64,000 bases of DNA, taken from positions 16,782,518 through 16,846,517 of the forward strand of contig JAKZAP010000022.1 of assembly GCA_023053575.1 (NCBI GenBank), read 5' to 3'. Positions 12,501 to 21,201 of the stretch are shown here, one piece after another. Made by a program: the position numbers and the translations under genes. The notes below the pieces were generated by a model. It saw only the letters and a program-made list of their open reading frames with translations, had not been told where the DNA came from and did not search any database. Source of the DNA: Branchinecta lynchi (lineage: Eukaryota; Arthropoda; Branchiopoda; Anostraca; Branchinectidae). Position 1 is the first letter of the stretch, and each line of letters begins with the position of its first letter.

Positions 12501-12596
12501 AACTCACTTCTGGAAAGGATGCACGATAAAGCTGAAAAAGTGGACTGGAAAATCGGGAAGCAAAATAAAGACATGGGGAAAATACTCAAAAAATAA
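220..12596 (+). CDS. SNAP29: SNAP29-type t-SNARE (Qb+Qc), five exons
   Basis: SNAP29 proteins supply the Qb and Qc helices of SNARE complexes in endosomal, autophagosomal and other fusion events. Exons are 220-501, 2648-2749, 4855-5002, 7906-7995 and 12430-12596, phases 0, 0, 1, 1, all GT..AG, giving 262 residues against 258 in human. Residues 25-27 are NPF, the EHD-binding motif near the N terminus of the family. The Qb helix runs from about 75 to 131 and contains DDMNQQLR with the zero-layer Gln. The Qc helix is in exons 4-5, with LDQQNSLLERM around its zero-layer Gln. There is no transmembrane segment and no Cys cluster, which separates it from SNAP25. The start is the first ATG after an in-frame TAA at 211. 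Introns hold several mobile elements. I see no frame breaks. SNAP47 is less likely because of the length and the NPF. Confidence 0.94.
502..837 (+). other. SNAP29 intron 1, 5' part
   Basis: Intronic; I see no gene or recognisable repeat here. Confidence 0.6.
838..2230. mobile_element. hAT-type non-autonomous DNA transposon with 8 bp target duplication
   Basis: The element occupies 846-2222 and starts CAGGGGCGTCGCAAG, ending with the exact inverse. It is flanked by a perfect 8 bp direct repeat, actttcat, at 838-845 and 2223-2230. Next to each end are long G or C runs, and the body is full of the word ATTCGGTA and variants (over ten copies between about 900 and 1430). An 8 bp duplication and CAG ends are hAT traits. 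No transposase frame is present, so it would need a partner for movement. It lies wholly inside SNAP29 intron 1. Confidence 0.85.
2231..2647 (+). other. SNAP29 intron 1, 3' part
   Basis: Intronic; nothing recognised apart from the acceptor at its end. Confidence 0.6.
2648..2749 (+). CDS. SNAP29: SNAP29 exon 2
   Basis: 34 codons beginning ELLRQREQLERTNNRLDD and ending QNIK; acceptor ttag before 2648 and donor gtgagt at 2750. It forms the core of the Qb SNARE helix. Confidence 0.93.
2790..3195 (+). pseudogene. 3' end of a CR1-like LINE
   Basis: The frame 2830-2982 (stop TGA) reads LPPDFLPSRIRLPRQ.. and ends RYAQSFVPSFVRLYN, the same C-terminal signature as the LINE at the right edge of the window (LLPPDF..RYCNSFIPKFVDFYN). 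The 3' end is an (ATTGA)n tail at about 3171-3193. It is 5'-truncated and lies in SNAP29 intron 2. Confidence 0.8.
3196..3599 (+). other. SNAP29 intron 2, unassigned stretch
   Basis: No gene or clear repeat seen. A 76-codon open frame inside it has no recognisable features. Confidence 0.5.
3600..3860. repeat. Tandem repeat, ~92 bp unit, about 2.7 copies
   Basis: Units begin near 3607, 3701 and 3792 with cgctcttc(a/g)ccaaa and share tcgcagcgaaaac. Copies have diverged and carry small indels. Confidence 0.65.
3955..4046. repeat. Dispersed ~85 bp repeat (copy at 57955-58040, inverted)
   Basis: The words tatggggaaatattc, acagagatagggagac and gaggttctgtcag recur in reverse orientation in the septin intron. 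Class unknown. Confidence 0.6.
4410..4830. mobile_element. MITE, AGGCGTATTCTCG family (copy 1)
   Basis: Element about 4413-4827, 415 bp, with terminal inverted repeats of the form AGGCGTATTCTCGCCGTTCC (copy 1 has an extra G) and flanking ATA. Related copies are at 5583-6317 and 23667-24082. The 3' end of the element lies 27 nt upstream of SNAP29 exon 3. Confidence 0.75.
4855..5002 (+). CDS. SNAP29: SNAP29 exon 3
   Basis: Begins SVFSSVKNYFSKP, matching the IKSVFGG..NYF region of the family, then a Ser/Pro-rich linker. Acceptor ttttag, donor gtacga at 5003, phase 1. A MITE ends only 27 nt before the exon. Confidence 0.92.
5003..5582 (+). other. SNAP29 intron 3, unassigned stretch
   Basis: No gene or clear repeat seen. 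Confidence 0.5.
5583..6317. mobile_element. MITE, AGGCGTATTCTCG family (copy 2, composite)
   Basis: Ends aggcgtattctcgccg and cggcgagaatacgcct. At 735 bp it is nearly twice the size of copies 1 and 3, and internal blocks (ggactccgcg tacagaaaca; accagca..aaaattgattcccctcc) occur twice, so it looks like two units merged or nested. Flanks are tga and tta, so the duplication is not intact. Confidence 0.7.
6558..6902. mobile_element. Inverted-repeat element rich in AGATACCA
   Basis: Element 6561-6899, with ends AGTTGCGTTTTTGTAGATAC and, inverted, AGTGGCGTTTTTGCAGATAC; flanked by ATT on both sides (3 bp). The interior repeats CAGATACCA in both orientations. No reading frame. Lies in SNAP29 intron 3. 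Confidence 0.7.
6903..7427 (+). other. SNAP29 intron 3, unassigned stretch
   Basis: Nothing recognised. Confidence 0.5.
7428..7525. repeat. Tandem duplication, ~48 bp unit, two copies
   Basis: tagatagtatt(c/t)tatttcatatctgttgaagtct occurs twice in a row. Confidence 0.75.
7526..7905 (+). other. SNAP29 intron 3, 3' part
   Basis: Nothing recognised before the acceptor at 7905. Confidence 0.5.
7906..7995 (+). CDS. SNAP29: SNAP29 exon 4
   Basis: Encodes linker and Qc start, ending DDQLDRNL; acceptor tgcag, donor gtaagg at 7996, phase 1 on both sides. Confidence 0.9.
8070..8308. repeat. Repeat with G/C runs and CAGTCG words (copy at 46842-47112)
   Basis: Both copies start in a G or C run, continue with many aaacagtcg(g/a)tt words, and end ttttggctagtaacgcctctg. 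The end resembles the terminus of an hAT-like element, but I could not find the other end or a target duplication. Confidence 0.55.
8320..8630 (-). mobile_element. 305 bp MITE, GAGCGTGTTCCA family (copy A)
   Basis: Element 8323-8627 with ends gagcgtgttccaccc and ggaacgcgctc, flanked by TAG on both sides. Interior palindromes of tagttactacgc and a TGACGTCA box are shared with copies at 33673, 40854 and 53246. The 83-codon minus-strand open frame in it is a repeat artefact. Confidence 0.88.
8631..9099 (+). other. SNAP29 intron 4, unassigned stretch
   Basis: 8700-8880 resembles the outer part of the CAAGACC/GGGATCCC repeat (gacttgggtt..gtagatgggcc, ggggtgaacaaaatttt), probably a degraded copy. 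Confidence 0.45.
9100..10022. repeat. CAAGACC/GGGATCCC-ended repeat with tandem core (copy R1)
   Basis: Starts CAAGACCAAAGG, with GGGATCCC 21 bp in, and ends ttttgggatcccaaaaatca followed by GGTCTTG. The core is made of diverged ~130 bp units carrying ttccggttt..ccggattccgg and tcttacccctaaatcga. No target duplication is evident. Other copies: 14969-15861, 28824-30005, 48742-49796, and an isolated end at 62295-62354. Confidence 0.8.
10023..10948 (+). other. SNAP29 intron 4; fragment of the GGGATCCC repeat and an unrecognised 112-codon frame
   Basis: 10105-10131 repeats the terminal aagaccaaaggtttcgatgg word. An ATG frame at 10486-10824 codes 112 residues with a Leu-rich stretch (FLVILCLYLSGISAIQIL). 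It matches nothing I know and has no splice context, so I do not call it a gene. Confidence 0.4.
10949..11156. repeat. Tandem duplication, ~104 bp unit, two copies
   Basis: aaagatctactaa(g/a)tattataag through cgctttgaaatatcaca is repeated head to tail with very few differences, which suggests a recent event. Confidence 0.85.
11300..11960. repeat. Hairpin-rich repeat (TTGAA / TCATCATC family)
   Basis: Alternating forms of cttt(c/a)atcatcaagttgaa and ttccgtatgga..tgatgatggtg, with caggaattccagt and gagcacccgacc between, in both orientations. Related segments occur at 24380-24540 and inside the hAT element at 36590-36960. Confidence 0.6.
11961..12429 (+). other. SNAP29 intron 4, 3' part
   Basis: Nothing recognised before the acceptor at 12429. 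Confidence 0.5.
12430..12596 (+). CDS. SNAP29: SNAP29 exon 5 (C-terminal, with stop)
   Basis: Encodes GDMSAALSRLKGLGVGLQ through GKILKK and TAA at 12594-12596. Acceptor ttttcag. This is the Qc SNARE helix. Confidence 0.93.
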
Positions 12597-12673
12597 TTCC
12601 AGTTTTTTTTTCGTGTAAAGTTCATGTTCAGTTTTGATGCGGTTTGAGATTCTGTTATATCGTTCAGGCACCA

Positions 12674-12679
12674 ATTAAA
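12674..12679 (+). terminator. Possible poly(A) signal ATTAAA for SNAP29
   Basis: The common variant ATTAAA occurs about 80 nt after the SNAP29 stop. Only the hexamer supports it. Confidence 0.35.
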
Positions 12680-12845
12680 TTTTCTGTAAGTAGATTTTGG
12701 TCGGTAAAGTAACGTGCTCACACTGCACAGCCTGCAGTCGGATGCAATTTTCCTCATTCGTTCCGTATTCCGCACTTACCACATTCATGCTTCGCCCCTA
12801 TATGAGTGCATTATTTTACCTTTATCGGAGAAAAGTTTCAACGCG

Positions 12846-13745
12846 GTGGAATATTTTCTTCTGTATCCAGAATTACTACCTCGTCGCTGTGACGCATTAA
12901 GGGGTCAACCGACATTTTTAAAAATGTTAAAAAAAACATTTTAAAAATCTATTTTTCAACCGATCTTGATGATCTTTTATGTCGAATAACATCTTTCTTA
13001 ACAGCGAATAGAAGAAAAGAACATTTAATAAATTTTTTTTATGTGATGATTTTTTATCACATCTATGATAATATCACAATATAATAATTTGTGTGGCTAG
13101 CGTGGAATATTTTCTTCTGTATCCAGAATTACTACATCGTCGCTGTGACACATTAAGGGGTCAAGCGACATTTTTAAAAATGTAAAAAAATTTTAAAATC
13201 TATTTTTCCACCGATCTTGATGATCTTTTATGTCGAATAACATCTTTCTTAACAGCGAATAGAAGAAAAGAACATTTAATGATTTTTGTTTATGTGATGA
13301 TTTTTTATCACATCTATGATAATATCACAATATAATAATTTGTATGTCTAGCGTGGAATATTTTCTTCTGTATCCAGAATTACTACATCGTCGCTGTGAC
13401 GCATTAAGGGGTCAAGCGACATTTTAAAAAATGTAAAAAAAAAAAAATTTAAAATCTATTTTTCCACCGATCTTGATGATCTTTTATGTCGAAACATCTG
13501 TCTCAACATCGGATAGAAAACAAGAACATTTAATGATTTTTTTTTATGTGATGATTTTTATCACATCTATGATAATATCACAATATAATAATGTGTATGT
13601 CTGGCGTGGAATATTTTCTTCTGTATCCAGAATTACTATATCGTCGCTGTGACGCATTAAGGGGTCAAAAGAAAAAAACGTCTTAAAAATTTATTTTTCA
13701 ACCGATCTTGATGAATTTTTATGTAGAATAAAAGAATATTTAATT
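12846..13745. repeat. Satellite, ~253 bp unit, about 3.5 copies
   Basis: Units start at about 12846, 13102, 13353 and 13606 with gtggaatattttcttctgta, and contain gacgcattaaggggtcaa, ccgatcttgatgatctttta and tatcacaatataataat. Spacings are 256, 251 and 253. It begins about 250 bp after the SNAP29 stop. Confidence 0.9.
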
Positions 13746-14598
13746 ATGATTATTATTATATTATTATTATTTATTTGAATCCTTCAAAACTGAAGAGTAA
13801 TGTATAAAAAGGGAACAACAATATGTCAGTCAAACTCACACACACTTACATACTAATAAACAGCTGACCGTTAAAGACAAATTAGCCTACTAAATATACA
13901 ATGAAGTACATGAAAAAAAAAAAAAAACGAAGCTCAAGATAAACAAACTAAGCAGTGGACTTTTTTGTGAAAAAAGGAAAAAGGTTGTGATGAAGAAGAA
14001 TGTTGTCAGCCTTTTTATGAAAGTTCTGAATTTTACCATTTAAAGTTTCCAAATGATTCTTCACTTTAAAATTCGAAGTTAGGAAAGAGTTACTCGCAGA
14101 AATCGGGAAGCCAAGAAGGAATTTAGAGAATTTAAAATAAGTCACTTTTAGCGCAGAAAGTTCAGAAGGACGGAAAGAAGAAAAGAAATCAGATGGAAAA
14201 AGAATGTGAGGAAGTGCAACAGCCGTATAAATAGAACCAAGAACATCTCTGAAATATATCCCTCGTAAACGAATAACAGCACAGAATGCTCTTCTTATTT
14301 TATCTTGCACATGTTCAATAAGGATAAGTTTTCTATCCCTGGTATTAGATGAGTAAGGGATTCCAAGATACATAACTTTCTCAACAGGGCTGAAAACAAT
14401 CCCCCCACCACAATCCAGAGTGGAATTCTGTGTCGGCAAACTACTAATCACAAAATAATTACACTTTTCAGAACTAATTATTAGACCCTTCTGCCCCAAT
14501 TTAGACACTAGAATGTTAAAGTTTTCAACGCATCCGACACTGTGACAAAACGCACAGTTCTGCGTCGCTTGTCGCGCGATTTGTGTAGTATGTCGCAT
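13745..14598 (-). pseudogene. 3' part of an APE-type LINE, end of ORF2
   Basis: The frame 13948-14598 codes 216 residues matching the region after the RT catalytic domain (LGQKGLIISSEKCNYF.., then VMYLGIPYS). It is followed on the minus strand by an untranslated tail ending in an (AAT)n tract near 13745-13785. The RT motifs are missing, so the copy is 5'-truncated. It resembles the LINE at 49.8-55.0 kb in style. Confidence 0.7.
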
Positions 14599-14599
14599 G

Positions 14600-14968
14600 A
14601 CGCAAAATTTTGCGCGAAAATCAGCGCGCTTCCTGCACTTTTTCCTCTGATAGGCCGAAGAGGGAAGTAGACGGGCATCAACTCGAAGCTCAGCAGATAC
14701 CTGTAGTTCAGCTCAGTTTTGTCGGGTTATCCATAGTCGCTGCACGGGAGCAAAGACGGATGTTCTAATGGCTTATTTGTTCTTGGTTTAACTCAGAAAA
14801 TCTCCCAAGAAACTGTTAAAGGAACTCTCTTAGCCAACCACCAAAACCAAACCGTCTACCTTGGGCATGCTTCACCCTGTTTTCAAGAGTACTACGAGTA
14901 ACGGTAGAGCGAAAGAGTGGACAAGGTCTGATGATGGTAGTCTCGCTCGTCGCGCTCTTGGTAGTTTC
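14600..14968. repeat. Diverged repeat shared with 58440-58700
   Basis: acgggcatcaactc..aagct.ag, agatacctgtag, gctcagtttt and catagtcgctgca recur in the same order just upstream of septin exon B. Class unknown. Confidence 0.5.
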
Positions 14969-15861
14969 TGTTTTTGGGATCCCAAAACATAAGTGGAGGC
15001 ATACCTATGACATCGCAAAAGTTGTCCGCCTGTCCGCACGATGACTCTCAAAGGGATCGAGATATGTGGATGAAACTTGGTGGGAGGACCCTTTGTGTCA
15101 AAGTACAGGTCAAGTTCGAAGATGGGCTCTGTAGCCCTATATTTGAGGGTGGGGGAGGGGTTTCAAATTAAGGGGCAACACAAGTATTTTTTGAAAGCTA
15201 TTTAAATAGTTGATTTAGGGGTAAGGGGACATGCTGAACTCGAATATGACAAATACCTTAAAATTTGTGAAAAATTTAATATGAAGTTGATTAGAGGTTC
15301 GATTAAAGTTTTATTTAAATTTGATAAGATGTTCGATTGGCGGGTAAGAAGACATGCTGAATTTGCATATGAAAATCATTTTCTCAGCGGACGTATGGAT
15401 CGCTCGGAATCCGGCTGAAACCGGAAAATGTGTTGATTAGATATCTGAAGTTAATTACAGGTTGGATGTAGGGGTAAGGGGACATGCTGAATTCGTTTTT
15501 GAGCTTTAGTTTTTTGCCAGACAATTAGTTTGTCCGGAATCCGGCAGAAACCGAAAGTTGCGCAGAAGGAAGGAAGGAAGGAGATAAGACGTAGGCTATA
15601 GGGTAAACCATATGCTGAATCCGTATCTGAATATTTGACAGCTTAAAAAGGATATCTGAATATATCTGAACTTGTTGAAATTCAGCTGGCGTTGAATCTG
15701 GTTTGCTTGGTCTTCTCCGATTATTACGTTGGCCTTAATCTGTTTGTAAATTTTAAAAGTAAAAATATTTAAGAAAACTGTTGAAGACCGAATATCTACA
15801 AGACCAAATTGTCGGGAGCAAATATTAAAACTTTGGGATCCCATCGAAACCTTTGGTCTTG
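14969..15861. repeat. CAAGACC/GGGATCCC-ended repeat (copy R2, reversed)
   Basis: Starts tttttgggatcccaaaac, then aagtggaggcatacctatg and tandem units with gaatccggctgaaaccgg. Ends gggatcccatcgaaaccttt followed by GGTCTTG. Confidence 0.8.
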
Positions 15862-15879
15862 TTTACTTTTGTCTCATGT

Positions 15880-16080
15880 GAAATGATCTTTTGGTGTCGC
15901 CAGCTATCCCCCAGACGACTAAAAATCCCAAATTAAGACACAAGGCATTTTTACAAGAAAGACATAAAAGGAGTTTTGTTCCAGCTTTTGTTGAGTTGTA
16001 CAATAACCGATAAGCTAGTCCTTTTCAGTGTTTTTATATGACAGAAACGGTAAAAAAGATGTGAGTATATTTTATTTATT
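15880..16080 (+). pseudogene. 3' end of a CR1-like LINE
   Basis: A frame ending at TAA 16011-16013 reads RHKRSFVPAFVELYNNR, the C-terminal signature of the CR1-like LINEs here. It directly follows repeat R2. Confidence 0.7.
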
Positions 16081-16494
16081 TTGTACAATGAAAAGGTCCA
16101 AATTGGCGGTAACAACAAAAAGTTAACTTTTTATCAAGAAAATTGTAGACCATCTCCACCACCAAGTACCAGTTGGTCCGTACTGGTGAGGAGAAACCAG
16201 ATAACGGTTAGTCCGAATATGGGTATAACTCTACCGGTGGATTCGAAAACTCCCTTTAGGAAATAACAAAAAACCACCAGTGAGTACTCCAGTGACATAA
16301 CACTGCAATTGCTGCTGGCTATTAACAAATTAAACAATAAACTAGGTTCTGGCTAAACCTTAGCCGATTATCTATGGCTCGTGACGTCACACGAAAAGTC
16401 TATATTTTTATTTCCTAACGGAACTGATTGTCCTCAGAACGGTTTATAAGTGTAAGAGCGTCCTGCGCCTCGCTGGCCGCTCGACTGTATATAC
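16081..16494. other. Intergenic, unassigned
   Basis: No gene or clear repeat seen. Confidence 0.5.
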
Positions 16495-16996
16495 ATAAGG
16501 CCTTTTTCCGCGACACAATTGTGGGCTACAGACTTCTGAGTGGTTGTCGCGGAAACACGATTGTGTGCCACACAGTCAAGCCACTAGTTGAGACTCGCGG
16601 AAACGCCTTTTTGTCTATTTTTTGGCGGTAATTTCATATATTGAAAATAAAAATAAAATTCACGTAAAATCTCAGTAAATAGAACTCCAGGCTTATTTTC
16701 TAACTATTCTGTACAAAAACTATCCTCAGCTTTAAGTCTATATGCTTAGAAAAGTAGTTAGCTTTATTGTTTATTCACTATTTTGCTGCTTAATTTGAAT
16801 TTCCCGACAGAATCGAGCCACAAAATCGACAATCACCTCGCCAGTTGTTTGTCAAATTTGGGCCACAAAGCGAGCCACGAAAATCTTGGTGGTTGCGGGA
16901 ACACACCTGTGGGCCGCACAAAAGGCCGCGGAAACACACTTTTCGAGCCACAATCGACCCACCAACTGTTTGGGGGAGCACGGAAAAACGCCTATA
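16495..16996. mobile_element. MITE with AGGC(C/G)TTTTTCCG ends and ATA duplication
   Basis: Element 16498-16993 starts aggcctttttccgcg and ends cacggaaaaacgcct, flanked by ATA on both sides. The outermost AGGCG/CGCCT and the ATA site are like the AGGCGTATTCTCG family, but the interior differs (repeated gcggaaacac..cacaattgtg words). Confidence 0.75.
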
Positions 16997-17485
16997 GATA
17001 CAAATATATATTCTGCAACATTAATTTAATCGAATTTCCCTATTTCTTTCATGACGTCACGACACCATCACGGGCTGAAGATAATAAGCTGAAGTTGGTT
17101 TTCACGAATAAACTAGACCACGGCGTCAACAGTGTTGCAGTCACGACAAAGCGTAAAGCGAAATTTACATTGACGCGTCGTTGCGATGCGTTGTGTATGC
17201 GTTTATCTTGTGTTGCGTACAGGTTGCGCAGCGTATCTTTCACACCTGAAAGAGAAGCTTTCGCGCTGGGTGCTCTTTCTCGGTCTCTTCTGCTGATTTT
17301 TAATTTCTTTCACTAGTAGCAAGTTTTTCTTCATTATCTGCATGTTTTTTTTTTTTGTTTTTCTTTAAAAAAATCAATTTTCCACTGACAAATCTCGTAC
17401 GCGTCGACGCAACACAAGAATAGAACTGATGATGATGATGATGAAATTTTATTTACGCACTTAAGAAGAGGAAAATAGTACAGTG
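16997..17485. other. Intergenic; CG-rich words shared with 23100-23290
   Basis: ttgacgcgtcgttgcgatg and acgcaacacaagaatagaac are matched, partly inverted, around 23130-23250. Probably pieces of one repeat family; ends not resolved. Confidence 0.4.
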
Positions 17486-17825
17486 TAGATAGATAGATAA
17501 ATCTTTTTATTCGCCAAAAACTTATCGTGGCTAACGCCAAATTTGTTTGGTATAGTCAGTTAATATGTAAGCGTACTTCAACAGTCATAAATAACATTAA
17601 AAATGAATAACATCTCAATTTACCTCGTTAAACAACTTCACAAAAGACGGAACAAAACTCTTTTCGAACCTCTGGAGGTTACATTTAGTTGGCTGCAATT
17701 TCTCAACCGCAGTAGCTACCTTGCGAGGGAGCCTTCTCGCCAGCTTTTTAGAAGGAAAACTAGACCTACGTTGCCCGGGCAACGTGAAGTGTTGCGGCAA
17801 CCTTTGTCCGGCTTTGCCGGCTAAA
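17486..17825 (-). pseudogene. 3' end of the CR1-like LINE interrupted by the 3.4 kb element
   Basis: Minus-strand frame ending at 17615 reads RFEKSFVPSFVKLFNEVN before the stop. Downstream is an untranslated tail ending (TCTA)n at about 17486-17500. The other part of the same LINE is at 21199-23002. Confidence 0.8.
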
Positions 17826-20800
17826 GTGTTGCGAGAGCAACACTTTGGTTTTGTTTCTTCGCTGTCGGTTAAATGCTGAAATTGTCAACTTCTCGAAGCT
17901 TTTAAAACGGTATGTTCTAAAAAGAATAATCACATAATCAAAAGCTGTTCTTTAGCGTTGTAAAACCAACAACAAAACAATATCGGAAGAAGGCTATCCG
18001 TAACGTTTCAGGATTAAAATACCAAAATTGTTCTTACCATCGAATACTCCTGAGACAAATAACACGTATACCAACTAGCAAAAGCTGCAAACTCCTCGTT
18101 GCCGAAGATGATTATGAGCTAACAGTCGACTGTTGCTTACAAGTCCCTTACATGTCTCACAACTGGTATCGCCTATTTTTGGTTTCAGTGTGTACCTTAC
18201 TCCTGAAGTTGTCAACTCCTTGAAACTTTCAAACTGGTTTATCTCATGAAGGATTTTTGTTCAAAAAAATGGATGGCATATATTTTGATCAGCTCTTCAA
18301 GGCTATCGATTGCCCTAACCACAACAAAAGCATATCGGAAAAAGGGACTAAATTGACTTTGCAGTCAGTTGAACTTTATCCTTTTCAATCGTAGACATCG
18401 TGACGGATGAAAACTTGGAATAATATCCTATATAATCTAGTTGGTATTATAAAGCTATCCGTAACTTTTTAGGATTAAAATACCATAGATGACACTATTA
18501 ATTATTACGAAACTACCTTGTTTTACATTACAGTATCGTTTGTACCCGTTGCGTTAACAGTAAATCCTAGGTTACAGCGATAGACCAACGATAAAAACTT
18601 TCTTACCGTCAGATTTATATAAATCGAATACAATGTGCAACAATTTGCACAAATTTCTAGCCCCTCGTGCACCGATTCTACTGACAAGTCCCTTTCCCGT
18701 GATAGACATCAAGTTCACCGGATACAAATAATGGGTACACCGACTAGCAAAAGTTGCAAACCCCTCATCGCTGAAGATTTGTGTAGCATAACAGCCGATT
18801 ATTACTTACAAGTCCCTTGCATGTTTTACATTTGGGAACCAAATTGTTCATCAAATGACAGGTACGCCAACTAGCGAGAGCTGCAAACCCCTCATTGCCG
18901 AAGATGATTATGAGCTAACAGTCGCCTGTCGCGTACAAGTCCCCTAAATGTCTCACAACTGGTATCGCCTATTTTTGGTTTCAGTGTGTACCTTACTACT
19001 GAAGTTGTCAACCCTTTGAAACTTTCAAACTGGTGTATCTCATAAAGGAATTTTTTTTTACCAAAAAATGGATGTCATATACTTTGATCACATCAGCGGC
19101 TATCGATTGCCGTCGAAGTTGAACTTTATCCTTTTCAATCGTAGATATCGTGACGGATGAAAACTTGGAACAATATCTTATATAATCTAGTTGATATTAT
19201 AAAGCTATCCGTAACTTTTCAGGATTAAAATACCATAGATGACACTATTAATTATTACAAAATTACCTTATTGTTTTACATTACGGTATCGTTTGTACCC
19301 GTTGCGTAAACAGTTAATCCTAGGTTATAGCGATAGACCATCGATATAAACTTTCTTACTGTCATATTTACAGAAATCGAATACAATGTGCACCAATTTT
19401 CAAAAATTTCTAGCCCCTCGTGAACCGATTCTTACTTACAAGTCCGTCTCCCGTGATTGACATCAAATTCACCGGAAACAAATAATGGATATACCAGCTA
19501 TCAAAAGTTGCAAGCCCCTCATCGCTGACGATGATTATAGCATAAGCTTTTTAAACGGGATGTTCTAAAAAAATTAATCATATGATCAAAAGGTATTCTT
19601 CAGCGTTGTAAAAACAACAACAAAATAATATAGGAAGAAGGGACTAAATTAACTTTGCAGTCAGTTGTACTTTATCCTTTTCAATCGTAGACATCGTGAC
19701 GGATGAAAACTTGGAACAATATCTTATATAATCTAGTTGGTAATAGAAAGCTATCCGTAACTTTTCAGGACTAAAATACCATAGATGACACTATTAATTA
19801 TTATGAAACTACCTCATTGCTTTACATTTTCGTTTGTATCCGTTGTGTAAACAGTTAATCCTCGGTTACATTGATAGACCATCGACACAAACTTTCTTAC
19901 CGTCAGATTTATAGAAATCGAATACAATGTGCACCCATTTGCAAAAATTCCTAGCCCCTCGTGAACCGATTCCTATTTACAAGTCCCTCTCCCGTGATAT
20001 ACATAACGTTAACCGGAAACAAATAATGGGTACACCAGCTAGCAAAAGCTGCAAACCCATCATCGCAGAAGATGATTGTAGCATAACAGCCGATTATTAC
20101 TTACAAGTCCCTTGCATATCTTACCATTGGGAACCAAATTGTTCTTACCATCGAATACACCGGAAACAAATAACAGGTATACCAACTAGTAAAAGCTGCA
20201 AACCCCTCATTACCGAAGATGATTATGGGCTAACAGTCGACTGTTGCTTAAAAGTCCCCTATATGTATCATAACTGGTATCGCCTATTTTTGGTTTCAAT
20301 GTACCTTACTATGAAGTTATCAACCCCTTTGAAATTTTCAAACTGGTGTATCTCATGAAGGAATTTTTGTACCAAAAAATGGATGACATATACTTTGATC
20401 AGCTCATCAATGGCTATCGATTGCCGTCGAAAAAAAAATTCTACCTGTCTTAGTTCAAAAGTTGACTTTTTGGCCGTAGGCCAACTTTCTAACGTCACGA
20501 CTTAGAAAGGAGCAAAGGATAAGCTCTAGTTTCTTTAGCAATGAGAGAACTTTTAAAGTTTAAGAGGCACATCTGATACCGTTACTCTACCACAAACCAA
20601 AGTGCAAAAAAAAATATTATAAACTCAGCTGAAATCGTCGCAGACATGGACAGAAACAATAGATGGCAGCACTTTCGGACCCGTGGGAAAAAGCCACTTT
20701 TTTGTCTCTGTAGATTTTTCTATTTATCACTCAAAGAAGATATGTTGGCTGTGGGGCCGGGTAACTGCCGCATATATTTAACACTTATAGATTTTAGTCC

Positions 20801-21201
20801 ATCTTCAATTTGAAACTGGTGCCTGCCTGCTTGCGTGCTAGAACGGAGCTTTCCACTCGAAAGCAGAAACATGTTTTGATGAAACGAAAGGTTCGCTACA
20901 CAACTTCAGATAGTCCTCTCTGACATAGGCTATACAACTCCACTTCACTTCGCAAACCGTAGGCTCTGGCTCGAGGACAAGCAAAAACCATCCTTATTGG
21001 CCCCAGGCAAGAGTTCTACGGAGCTTTCCAAAATGTAATGTCATATTCATCAATCCGGCCTAAGGTCCACACTTTCCGTAAAAACCGCACAGGTTAGACC
21101 CTTCTCAGTTACCAGGAATAAAATGAAATCGGAGTCATAGGAAAAAAAAAAAAAAAAAAAAAAACGAGGACAAAACCAAAGTGTTGCTCTCGCAACACAA
21201 A
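17823..21201. mobile_element. 3.4 kb terminal-inverted-repeat element nested in a LINE
   Basis: The element occupies 17826-21198. Its ends are 29 bp perfect inverted repeats starting GTGTTGCGAGAGCAACAC, so each end can itself fold into a hairpin. AAA flanks both sides (17823-17825, 21199-21201). The interior has repeated blocks: atcgaatacaatgtgca at 18626, 19379 and 19919; gctgcaaac(t/c)cctc..gaagatgattatg at about 18090, 18870 and 20200. There is no transposase-like frame; the longest frames are 140 codons or less. A 22-base A tract lies near the right end. Removing it reunites the two parts of a LINE reading frame. Confidence 0.82.

Noticed and set aside
21050..21198. C-terminal extension of the 650-codon LINE frame
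   Set aside because: These codons are read from the end of the nested 3.4 kb element, including an A/T tract; the LINE's own C terminus is at 17615-17822.
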